Source: JBGTKH01 sp041744735 (GTDB taxonomy: Bacteria > Planctomycetota > Planctomycetia > Pirellulales > Pirellulaceae). Taken from it: a DNA stretch of 22,421 bases. The stretch covers positions 1 through 22,421 of the forward strand of contig JBGTKH010000486.1 in assembly GCA_041744735.1 (NCBI GenBank). The letters are read 5' to 3'. This document shows, piece by piece, positions 14,602-21,840 of this stretch (within the stretch, counting starts at the first letter, position 1; the number at the start of each line of letters is the position of its first letter). Position numbers and translations under genes: made by a program. The notes beneath the pieces were generated by a model that did not search any database, was not told where the DNA came from, and worked only from the letters and a program-made list of their open reading frames with translations.

Positions 14602-16536
14602 ATGGCTCAAGGCGAAAAAATCATCGGCATCGACCTGGGTACCACCAACTCGGTCGTGGCCATTATGGAAGGTACCGAACCCAAAGTGATCGCCAATGCC
14701 GAAGGGAATCGGCTGACGCCCAGCGTCGTGGCGTTCACCGACAAGGGCGACATCCTGGTCGGCGAACCTGCGCGGCGTCAAGCTGTGACCAATCCCACGC
14801 GCACTGTCTACTCGATCAAGCGCTTCATGGGCCGTCGGCACAACGAGGTCCAGAACGAAGAGAAGATGGTGCCCTACAAGGTCGTCGGCGGGCCGACGGA
14901 TTACGTGAAGGTCGGCATCGGGGACAAGGAACACACGCCGCAAGAAATATCGGCCAAGATTTTGCGCAAGTTGAAGGAAGCCGCCGAGTCGTACTTGGGT
15001 CACAAAGTCAACAAGGCGGTGATCACGGTCCCCGCATACTTTAACGATTCCCAGCGGCAGGCGACAAAGGACGCCGGCCAAATCGCCGGTCTGGAAGTGG
15101 CCCGCATCATCAACGAACCGACGGCTGCCGCGTTGGCCTATGGTTTGGATAAGAAGAAGGATGAGAAGATCGTTGTGTTCGATCTCGGCGGCGGTACGTT
15201 CGATGTGTCGGTCCTGGAAGTAGCCGGCACGCAAGGAGAAGGCGGTGAGAGCACCGTGTTTCAAGTCATCAGCACCAGCGGCGACACGCACTTGGGCGGC
15301 GATGACTTCGACGAAGAACTGATCCACTACGTCGCCGGTGAATTCAAGAAGGAACACGGGATCGACCTGCGCAAGGACGTAATGGCTTTGCAGCGTCTGC
15401 AAGAGGCGTGTGAGAAGGCGAAGAAGGAATTGAGCCAACTGCCGCAGACTGATATCAATCTGCCGTTCATCACGGCCGACGCCTCGGGCCCTAAGCATCT
15501 GCAGGTGACGATCACCCGTTCGAAGTTCGAGGAATTAGTCGACCATTTGATTGAACGCTGTCGCAAGCCGGTTTTGCAAGCGATGAAAGACGCGAAGCTT
15601 TCGCCGAGCGACATTGACGAAGTGGTGTTGGTCGGCGGATCGACGCGCGTGCCGAAGGTCCAAGCGCTTGTCAAGGAAATCTTCAAAAAGGAACCGCACA
15701 AGGGCGTGAACCCGGACGAGGTCGTGGCGGTTGGCGCGGCGATTCAGGGCAGTGTACTAGCGGGCGATCGCAAGGACGTGTTGCTGCTGGATGTGACGCC
15801 GCTGACGCTGGGCATCGAGACGGAAGGGGGCGTGATGACGCCGCTGGTCGAACGCAACACGACGATTCCCGCGGAAAAGAAAAAGGTCTTCAGCACGGCC
15901 GCGGAAAATCAGACGGCGGTAACCGTTCGCGTTTTTCAAGGCGAGCGGAAGATGGCCGATGTCAACCGTCTGCTGGGCGAGTTCAATCTGGAAGGCATCC
16001 CGCCCGCACCGCGCGGGATGCCGCAGATCGAAGTGAAATTCGATATCGACCAGAACGGCATTTTGAACGTGTCGGCCAAGGATCTGGGCACGAAGAAAGA
16101 AGCGTCGGTGCGTATCGAACAGTCGTCCGGTCTCTCCGACTCCGAGATTGAACGCATGCAGAAAGACGCCGAAAGCCATGCGGACGAGGACAAAAAGCGC
16201 GTCGAATTGGCCAACCTGCGCAACCAGGCCGACCACCTCTGTTATCAGTTGGAAAAGTTAATGAAGGAGCACGCTGACAAACTAAGCGACGCCGATAAAG
16301 CGCCGCTGCAAAAGGCGGTCGAGAAGACGCGCGAGGTGGCCAAAGGCGATGACGCTCAGGCGATCAAGTCCGCCGTCAACGAATTGGAGCAAGCCTCGCA
16401 CGCCTTCAGCAAAACGCTGTACGAACGCGGCCAAGCCGCCGGCGGCGACGGCGCCGCCACCGAGGAACCGGCCGGTGCCGCGGCCAAGAGTAGCGCCGAT
16501 GATGCCATCGACGCCGAGTTCGAGGTCAAGGATTGA
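14602..16536 (+). CDS. dnaK: Chaperone protein DnaK (Hsp70)
   Basis: DnaK is the cytosolic ATP-dependent Hsp70 that binds exposed hydrophobic peptides and, with DnaJ and GrpE, refolds proteins or passes aggregates to ClpB. It has 644 residues, the usual length. The ATPase domain starts with IIGIDLGTTNS and includes VFDLGGGTFDVS and VLVGGSTRVP. The linker DVLLLDVTPLTLGIE leads into the substrate-binding domain with GIPPAPRGMPQIEV. The tail has a Gly/Ala-rich stretch and ends DDAIDAEFEVKD, close to the conserved Hsp70 ending. Start ATG 14602 is set by AAGGAG. Neither grpE nor dnaJ is next to it; clpB follows after 51 bp. A sigma-54-type promoter lies about 190 bp upstream. Confidence 0.98.
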   Translation: MAQGEKIIGIDLGTTNSVVAIMEGTEPKVIANAEGNRLTPSVVAFTDKGDILVGEPARRQAVTNPTRTVYSIKRFMGRRHNEVQNEEKMVPYKVVGGPTDYVKVGIGDKEHTPQEISAKILRKLKEAAESYLGHKVNKAVITVPAYFNDSQRQATKDAGQIAGLEVARIINEPTAAALAYGLDKKKDEKIVVFDLGGGTFDVSVLEVAGTQGEGGESTVFQVISTSGDTHLGGDDFDEELIHYVAGEFKKEHGIDLRKDVMALQRLQEACEKAKKELSQLPQTDINLPFITADASGPKHLQVTITRSKFEELVDHLIERCRKPVLQAMKDAKLSPSDIDEVVLVGGSTRVPKVQALVKEIFKKEPHKGVNPDEVVAVGAAIQGSVLAGDRKDVLLLDVTPLTLGIETEGGVMTPLVERNTTIPAEKKKVFSTAAENQTAVTVRVFQGERKMADVNRLLGEFNLEGIPPAPRGMPQIEVKFDIDQNGILNVSAKDLGTKKEASVRIEQSSGLSDSEIERMQKDAESHADEDKKRVELANLRNQADHLCYQLEKLMKEHADKLSDADKAPLQKAVEKTREVAKGDDAQAIKSAVNELEQASHAFSKTLYERGQAAGGDGAATEEPAGAAAKSSADDAIDAEFEVKD

Positions 16537-16564
16537 CGACCCCTCTAGATTTCCCAACGTCTTC

Positions 16565-16587
16565 ACAAATGACGAATGACGAATGAC
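16565..16587 (+). repeat. Heptamer tandem repeat immediately before clpB
   Basis: ACAA is followed by ATGACGA, ATGACGA and ATGAC (16569-16587), directly before ATG 16588. Three overlapping ATGA start/stop units fall in the three frames, and no Shine-Dalgarno is seen. It shares ACAAATGAC and the period of seven with the repeat before the corA-like gene. Confidence 0.85.
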
Positions 16588-19254
16588 ATGGCTTTTCGAT
16601 TCGACAAGCTGACGATCAAAGCGCAAGAGGCGGTTGCCAACGCCCAGAATTTGGCGGGCGAGCGCGGGCATCCGGACGTCGATGCGCTGCACCTGCTGCA
16701 CGCGCTGCTGACGGGTGGTCAGGGCGTCGTGAAACCGATCCTGGACAAGGTTGGAGCCAACGAACGGCAGCTTGCGAGCATGGCCGATTCGGAACTCAAT
16801 CGCCTGCCGAAAATCTCTGGCGGTGCGACGCCGCAGCCGAATCAAGCTCTGCGGCAAGTGCTAGAAGCCAGCCAGCGCGAGGCCGAGACGATGAAGGACG
16901 AGTTCGTCTCCACCGAGCATCTGCTGCTGGCGCTGACCAAGGTTGACTCGAAAGCCAAGCGGCTGCTGGAACTGAACGCCGTCCGCGAGGCCGACGTGCT
17001 CGCGGCGCTGCGCACCGTGCGCGGCAGCACGCGCGTGACCGATCAGAATCCGGAAGACAAATATCAGGCTCTGCAGCGTTACGGCATCGATTTGGTCGAA
17101 CGGGCCAATCAAGGGAAGCTCGATCCGGTGATCGGCCGCGACAATGAAATCCGCCGCATCATTCAGGTGCTCTCGCGGCGCACGAAGAACAACCCCGTGT
17201 TGATTGGCGAGCCGGGGGTCGGCAAGACAGCGATCGCCGAAGGGCTCGCGCTGCGGATCGTGCAAGGCGATGTGCCGCAGAGCCTGAAGAACAAGCGCGT
17301 GATCGCGCTCGACATGGGCGCGATAATCGCCGGCACTCAGTTTCGCGGTCAATTCGAAGAGCGGTTGAAAGCCGTGCTCCGAGAAGTGCAGGATGCCGGC
17401 GGCAATGTCGTGCTGTTCATCGACGAATTGCACACCGTTGTCGGCGCCGGCAAAGCGGAAGGCGGAGCCGACGCGGCGAATCTGCTGAAGCCCGCACTGG
17501 CTCGCGGCGAGTTGCGTTGCATCGGCGCCACGACGCTTGACGAGTACCGTCAGTATGTCGAAAAGGACGCGGCGCTCGAACGACGATTTCAGCCCGTGTA
17601 TGTCGGTGAGCCGTCGGTTGAAGACACCGTCTCAATCCTCCGCGGGCTGAAACCTCGCTACGAAGCTCATCACGGCGTGAAGATCAAGGACGCCGCGCTG
17701 GTCGCTGCCGCCGAATTGTCGCACCGCTACATCACCGACCGTTTCCTGCCCGACAAGGCCATCGACCTGGTTGACGAAGCGGCCAGTCGCGTGGCGATGG
17801 AACTGGAGAGCGTGCCGACCGAGATCGATGAAGTGCAGCGGCGGCTCCGACAGCTCGAACTAGCCGCGCGGCAACTTTCCGAGGAGACCGACGATACGGC
17901 TCAGGATCGACTTGCTGAAATCGAATCGGAAATCGAGGGTGAAAAGCACAAATTGGCCAGTCTCCGCGAACAGTGGGAAGCGGAAAAACTGGGCATGGGC
18001 GATGTGCAGAAGGTCCGGCAAGAACTGGAACAAGTCGAACTGGAATTCAATCACCTGGAAGCGGCGATCAAGGAGAAACAATCGGCCGGTGCTCCCGTCG
18101 CGGAAGCCGATTACCAGCGGCTGTACGAATTGGATGTCAAACGCCGCCAGCTTCGCAAACGTATCGAGGCCGAAGAGGAAGCCCCAGCCAAACAGCCGCG
18201 CGAACGGCGGCTGCTGCGGCAAGTGGTGACCGAAGAAGAGATCGCGCAGGTCGTCAGCGCGTGGACCGGCGTGCCCGTGTCGCGAATGCTCGAGACGGAA
18301 CGGGCCAAACTGCTGGTGATGGAAGAGCGGCTGCACCAGCGCGTGATCGGCCAGCACGAAGCGGTCGAGGCGGTATCGAACGCCGTGCGCCGCAGCCGCA
18401 GCGGGCTGCAAGATCCCAATCGCCCGATCGGTTCGTTCTTGTTCCTCGGACCCACCGGCGTCGGCAAGACCGAACTGTGCAAGGCACTGGCCGAGGTGCT
18501 GTTCGACGACGAAAACGCCATGGTGCGGCTGGACATGAGCGAATTCATGGAGCGGCACACGGTCAGCCGCTTGATCGGCGCGCCGCCGGGCTACGTCGGA
18601 TACGAAGAGGGAGGCCGGCTGACCGAAGCCGTCCGCCGCCGGCCATACTGCGTAGTCCTGCTCGACGAAATCGAAAAGGCGCATCGCGACGTCTTCAACA
18701 TTCTCTTGCAAGTGCTGGACGACGGCCGGCTGTCCGACAACCAAGGCCACACGGTCGACTTCAAGAATTCGATCGTGGTGATGACCAGCAACATCGGCAG
18801 TCAGTTGATTCAACAGATCGCGCAGGAAGGCGGCGACGAAGAGGAAATGCGGACCGCGCTGAAAGAGACGCTCCAAACGCGATTCCTGCCGGAGTTCCTG
18901 AACCGGATCGACGAGACAATCATCTTCCACCCGCTGGACCGCCAGCAGATTCGCAAGATTGTCGATCTGCAGATCCAGCGGTTCGCGCGGCAGCTTGAAA
19001 AGCAAGAGCTGTCGCTGGTCGTCACCGAGTCCGCTCGCAACGCCATCGCCGCCGAAGGCTACGATCCCACGTTCGGCGCCCGCCCGCTGAAGCGTGTGAT
19101 CCAGCAGCAAATCCAAAACCCCTTGGCCACGGAACTGCTCAAAGGAGAATTCAGCGAAGGCGCGGCCGTGAGCATCGACCACGACGACGGTCACTTCACC
19201 TTCGACCGCGCCGCCAACACCGGAACCGTGATCGAGACCGAATTGGTGAAGTAA
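16588..19254 (+). CDS. clpB: Chaperone protein ClpB (Hsp104-type disaggregase)
   Basis: ClpB is a hexameric AAA+ machine that threads aggregated proteins through its pore after DnaK delivers them. The protein has 888 residues from ATG 16588 (MAFRFDKLTIKAQEA, the family's usual start); ATG 16576 would add MTND. Two Clp N repeats cover about 1-145. AAA-1 has Walker A GEPGVGKT (207-214) and Walker B LFIDELHTV (Glu280). A coiled-coil M-domain (about 395-530), the DnaK contact site, separates it from AAA-2 with GPTGVGKT (621-628) and LLDEIEKAH. The C-terminal D2-small domain includes YDPTFGARPLKR. There is no ClpP-binding IGF-type loop that I can see, as expected for ClpB. It is 51 bp behind dnaK and probably co-transcribed. 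Confidence 0.97.
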   Translation: MAFRFDKLTIKAQEAVANAQNLAGERGHPDVDALHLLHALLTGGQGVVKPILDKVGANERQLASMADSELNRLPKISGGATPQPNQALRQVLEASQREAETMKDEFVSTEHLLLALTKVDSKAKRLLELNAVREADVLAALRTVRGSTRVTDQNPEDKYQALQRYGIDLVERANQGKLDPVIGRDNEIRRIIQVLSRRTKNNPVLIGEPGVGKTAIAEGLALRIVQGDVPQSLKNKRVIALDMGAIIAGTQFRGQFEERLKAVLREVQDAGGNVVLFIDELHTVVGAGKAEGGADAANLLKPALARGELRCIGATTLDEYRQYVEKDAALERRFQPVYVGEPSVEDTVSILRGLKPRYEAHHGVKIKDAALVAAAELSHRYITDRFLPDKAIDLVDEAASRVAMELESVPTEIDEVQRRLRQLELAARQLSEETDDTAQDRLAEIESEIEGEKHKLASLREQWEAEKLGMGDVQKVRQELEQVELEFNHLEAAIKEKQSAGAPVAEADYQRLYELDVKRRQLRKRIEAEEEAPAKQPRERRLLRQVVTEEEIAQVVSAWTGVPVSRMLETERAKLLVMEERLHQRVIGQHEAVEAVSNAVRRSRSGLQDPNRPIGSFLFLGPTGVGKTELCKALAEVLFDDENAMVRLDMSEFMERHTVSRLIGAPPGYVGYEEGGRLTEAVRRRPYCVVLLDEIEKAHRDVFNILLQVLDDGRLSDNQGHTVDFKNSIVVMTSNIGSQLIQQIAQEGGDEEEMRTALKETLQTRFLPEFLNRIDETIIFHPLDRQQIRKIVDLQIQRFARQLEKQELSLVVTESARNAIAAEGYDPTFGARPLKRVIQQQIQNPLATELLKGEFSEGAAVSIDHDDGHFTFDRAANTGTVIETELVK

Positions 19255-19275
19255 GCCAACTCCGCCTGCCCCGTA

Positions 19276-19296
19276 GGACGGAATGCCATTCCGTCC
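19276..19296. terminator. Palindrome between convergent genes, candidate terminator
   Basis: GGACGGAATG and CATTCCGTCC flank a single C, a perfect 10-bp inverted repeat (a real hairpin would open to a 9-bp stem and 3-base loop). It lies 21 bp after the clpB stop and 12 bp from the end of the opposite-strand gene, so it may terminate both. No U-tract follows. The sequence style is that of a dispersed planctomycete repeat. Confidence 0.5.
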
Positions 19297-19308
19297 CCCA
19301 TGTAACGC

Positions 19309-19491
19309 CTACCGCTCTTCCAGCGCCAGCGCCGTAATCACCTGCTCCGCCCCAGGCGTCAGACCGCGCAGCTTGTTCGCGATATGCGTCTTTTCCGAAA
19401 CCGTTGCCTTTGTAATCCGCCGCTTAAACTGCGTCATCTTCTTCCGCCGATGCCGCCGCCGCCGAAGTTCTTTATGTCGCTCAATAGCCAC
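19309..19491 (-). CDS. Short arginine-rich protein (possibly DUF6800 family)
   Basis: A 60-residue protein starting at GTG 19491-19489, chosen because AGAGGAG sits eight bases upstream on the minus strand and because the sequence then begins with the compact, highly basic (M)AIERHKELRRRRHRRKK. The rest (KRRITKATVSEKTHIANKLRGLTPGAEQVI) is likely helical. There is no signal peptide. It resembles, from memory, a family of about 60-residue planctomycete proteins named DUF6800, of unknown function. The basic N-terminal half suggests nucleic acid or ribosome binding, which is inference. It is convergent with clpB. Confidence 0.7.
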   Translation of the reverse strand: MAIERHKELRRRRHRRKKMTQFKRRITKATVSEKTHIANKLRGLTPGAEQVITALALEER

Positions 19492-19856
19492 GTGGAAAAC
19501 TCCTCTCAATTTGAAAGTCGCCGCCGCACGTGGCGCCGGCAACCAATCGCGCGTACAAATCTCAGCATACGTCAAGTCGAGCATCGTAACACGACCGCCC
19601 CCATCGGTCAACGCGGTCGTTTTGGCGCTGAATTGGAAAGCTCGAACAAACAAAAGTTCGCAAGCGCAGCCGACGCGTGGTTGCTCGCATTCGCCAGAAC
19701 AAACGGTCGCGTTCTGGTAACCTACGAGGATTGGCGGGGCACTAAACGACGCGGTGCAGTTTCATCGCGATCATTCTCCGTAGTTTTCCAATAATCTCGC
19801 TGGTGTCGAAACGGCAACACAAGGACATTCCACAGAGTATTGTCTTCGGGTTGAGA
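19492..19856. other. Gap without an intact gene
   Basis: This 365-bp stretch separates the short basic gene from the hydroxylase-family gene on the same strand. It must hold the upstream region of the short basic gene. The only coding-like signal is a plus-strand stretch at about 19640-19794 reminiscent of the end of a PIN domain, listed separately. Confidence 0.5.
19640..19794 (+). pseudogene. Possible relic of a PIN-domain protein (DUF4411-like C terminus)
   Basis: The plus-strand frame reads KFASAADAWLLAFARTNG followed by RVLVTYEDWRGTKRRG before a TAA at 19792-19794. The pattern F-x-x-A-D-x-W-L-[IL]-A-x-A followed by VVT-x-E is what the C-terminal half of DUF4411-type PIN nucleases looks like. 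There is no matching N-terminal half with a start and the first catalytic Asp, so at most a fragment remains. Chance similarity is quite possible. Confidence 0.25.
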
Positions 19857-20555
19857 TTACGCAGGCACACCGATCTTGATTTGGTCTTGCGGGACATTCA
19901 GTCGCAGGCTGCGGTGAAGCCAATCCCACCACGGCAATACAGTGGAGAAGTTCGAATTCGTCTCGTCCTTGATTTGCGAATGATGAATTCCGTGCATACG
20001 AGGAGTCACCAGCACAAGGTTTATCCACCGCTCGAGTCGGAGCGGAATCTGCACATTGCTATGATGAAAGACGGTGTTTGCAGTGAACGCGAACTCATAA
20101 GCCAGATATGTCCCAGCGGACACGCCAATGAGCGTCACCTGCAAGACACGGAAAATTGCTGATAACGCCATCTCTCCAAAATGAAACCGGAAGGCGGTGG
20201 AAACATCCAGATCTGGATCAATATGGTGGACATTATGAAACCGCCACAGAACACCGACTCGATGATTGAGCCAATGCCAATAATAGAACGCAAGGTCAAG
20301 TAGCAGAAAGCCGAGTATTGGTTTGGTCCAAGCTAGGCCCGGAAGCAGTCCCAAGATGCCGATTTCTGACGGGTCTTTGCTTAGTACGGCAGAGGCGAGC
20401 GGTCGCACGAGCCAAGCGGCCACCGTCAACGCCAGCCCGCCAACAACCAGGTTGACGCACAGGCGAGTCCACAGCGAGCGAGTTGGCTCGCGTAGTGGCA
20501 CGAACCGCTCAAGCAAAAACAGAACGGCAAAAATACTAGCAATTCCAAGGATCAT
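19857..20555 (-). CDS. Sterol desaturase / fatty acid hydroxylase family membrane protein
   Basis: A di-iron integral membrane oxygenase family whose members hydroxylate or desaturate lipids. The protein has 232 residues from ATG 20555-20553 (MILGIASIFAVLFLLE); a GTG a few codons upstream is also possible, and no Shine-Dalgarno decides it. Several hydrophobic helices span about residues 1-20, 35-55 and 85-105. The histidine clusters that bind the two irons are present: HWLNH, HNVHH, and HGIHH near the C terminus, with an additional FHH. Length is usual for the bacterial members. Substrate cannot be predicted. The gene directly upstream on the same strand is the truncated DUF1559-like relic, so it probably has its own promoter. 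Confidence 0.88.
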   Translation of the reverse strand: MILGIASIFAVLFLLERFVPLREPTRSLWTRLCVNLVVGGLALTVAAWLVRPLASAVLSKDPSEIGILGLLPGLAWTKPILGFLLLDLAFYYWHWLNHRVGVLWRFHNVHHIDPDLDVSTAFRFHFGEMALSAIFRVLQVTLIGVSAGTYLAYEFAFTANTVFHHSNVQIPLRLERWINLVLVTPRMHGIHHSQIKDETNSNFSTVLPWWDWLHRSLRLNVPQDQIKIGVPA

Positions 20556-20626
20556 CCAGTTCTGGCTGTGCACAACTTGCCTCGTCTCCGGTTGCGAGCG
20601 ATCACACCACGAATGTCTGCATCTGT

Positions 20627-21140
20627 CTACCAAAATAAAGCAAAAGCCGTGCCCGGTCTAGGGGCAACGATGGCGAGGTACGAAGTGTGGTCCGCGGGAC
20701 AATCGGCCGAAGGGCACCGATACACGTTGGGCCGCGCCTCGTATGCTTCTTTGTTCGCCGGATCATCCCAGGGTTTGGAGAGATCGATCTGCTCGTACAG
20801 CGCCTCTTGTTCCAAATACGGCAGAATCAGCGTTCGCCAACTGTGCAGAGGTTTCCCTTCGCCATCGACCGTCGACCGTGTAAGCCGGGGGCAGGCAATG
20901 GTAATCCGATTCATAGTTCAGCAAGGCAAGCCCGATGTGCTTGAGGTGGTTGACACATTCCATGCGCCGCGCGGGCTCTCGCGCACCACGACGCGCAGGA
21001 AGGAACATCGCGATCAATATCCCGACAACGGCGACGACCGCGAGCACTTCAACAAGCCAACGCGCCAACGAGCGACTACTCGTCTTCTGCACTGGCGATT
21101 CGCCGGCAGTGTCCGGACTTTCATACGGGTTGTTGCTCAT
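20627..21140 (-). pseudogene. DUF1559-like prepilin-type protein, frameshifted and truncated
   Basis: The reading frame starts at ATG 21140 with MSNNPYESP, then a membrane helix (VEVLAVVAVVGILIAMFLPA) and the family stretch ARRMECVNHLKHIGLALLNYESDYHCLPPAY. After TVDG the frame is lost. The family continues in the next frame with VDGEGKPLHSWRTLILPYLE and VYRCPSADCPADHTSYLAIV. The cause is visible: a 7-bp tandem duplication at 20865-20878. The second part ends at GTAFALFW (stop at 20627), well before the usual end, so the C terminus is also missing. Such proteins carry a pilin-like N terminus and are greatly expanded in planctomycetes, with unclear function. Confidence 0.8.
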
Positions 21141-21305
21141 AGCCACCAATCCAGGTTTCTCGACGCTGGATGCCCCGCCGTGCTCGACGCGATCGCGTCA
21201 TTGTAATCGTCCGTCGGTGCACGTTCTAGTCGCGCTGCGTGGCGTGTAGCTCGTCACAAGCCGCGTCGGCCAACCGAACCTCAGCACGCAGGCTTGGCGG
21301 GGCGT

Positions 21306-21545
21306 TTAACGCTTTGACGTGGCTGCCCGAACGTCCGATTTGGCCGGCTTGCGAACCGGTGTCTTCCGCGATTTGCGACCTGCCGCGAGTGCGTCGCGGA
21401 CGAGTTGTAGCGTTTCAATCGTGCGCCGGTTCTCGTCGCGACGTTGTTCGAGTTCTTGAATCCGGTCGGCCAGCCAACCATCGTCGCCGCCAGCAGCCTT
21501 CGCCAACTCTTCGCGGATAGCACGGAGTGATTTCTTTCCCATCAT
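21306..21545 (-). CDS. Small charged, probably coiled-coil protein
   Basis: A 79-residue protein starting MMGKKSLRAIREELAK at ATG 21545 (or the adjacent ATG at 21542), with GGAG eight bases upstream. The middle (about 25-60) is a strongly charged helix, WLADRIQELEQRRDENRRTIE, likely a coiled coil, and the tail is basic (GRKSRKTPVRKPAK). I do not recognise a family. The start ATGATG overlaps the TGA stop of the small frame upstream, suggesting translational coupling of the two. The size and basic tail would fit a DNA-binding accessory or antitoxin, but nothing proves it. Confidence 0.6.
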   Translation of the reverse strand: MMGKKSLRAIREELAKAAGGDDGWLADRIQELEQRRDENRRTIETLQLVRDALAAGRKSRKTPVRKPAKSDVRAATSKR

Positions 21546-21724
21546 AAGACCGTCTCCAACAGGGTCCGCAGTTCGCCGACAAGCTCCGTCGCGTCTCGAA
21601 ACGCCAACCCGCAGAAAGTATACCATGAAACGCCTTTGACGTGAGCGTCTCGCGGACTTTCGATCGGCGGAAAATAGGGTTCGTCGCAGTGGGGTCTGCC
21701 GAAGCTTGTCGGCATCGAGGACAT
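21542..21724 (-). CDS. Hypothetical small protein coupled to the coiled-coil gene
   Basis: A 60-residue frame from ATG 21724 (MSSMPTSFGRPHCDEPYFPP); in-frame TTG 21760 would add 12 residues. It ends RDATELVGELRTLLETVL with TGA at 21544-21542, inside the ATGATG of the next gene. The end looks like an amphipathic helix. I recognise no family. The support for it is the stop/start overlap and the Shine-Dalgarno for the following gene lying within its end. The upstream stop (TAA just before the frame) and absence of a clear ribosome binding site leave open that it is a fragment. Confidence 0.4.
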   Translation of the reverse strand: MSSMPTSFGRPHCDEPYFPPIESPRDAHVKGVSWYTFCGLAFRDATELVGELRTLLETVL

Positions 21725-21828
21725 CGACGACGAGTGGTACTTGCTGGCGAGTTCTGACAAAGTGTGTAAATTGACGTGGAACGAACCTTACTAATCGTAT
21801 TCGCGTCTAGGTCGAATGTTGCAACGCG

Positions 21829-21834
21829 AAGGAG
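21829..21834 (+). promoter_or_regulatory. Ribosome binding site of the PIN-like gene
   Basis: AAGGAG lies six bases before ATG 21841 and fixes that start. Confidence 0.8.
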
Positions 21835-21840
21835 AGCAGC

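Noticed and set aside
14491..15498. 335-residue minus-strand open frame opposite dnaK and its leader
   Set aside because: It is antisense to the strongly conserved dnaK and has no start signal or family resemblance.
17860..19194. 444-residue minus-strand open frame opposite clpB
   Set aside because: It is a shadow of the GC-rich clpB gene in the opposite strand, with a composition typical of antisense frames and no recognisable domain.
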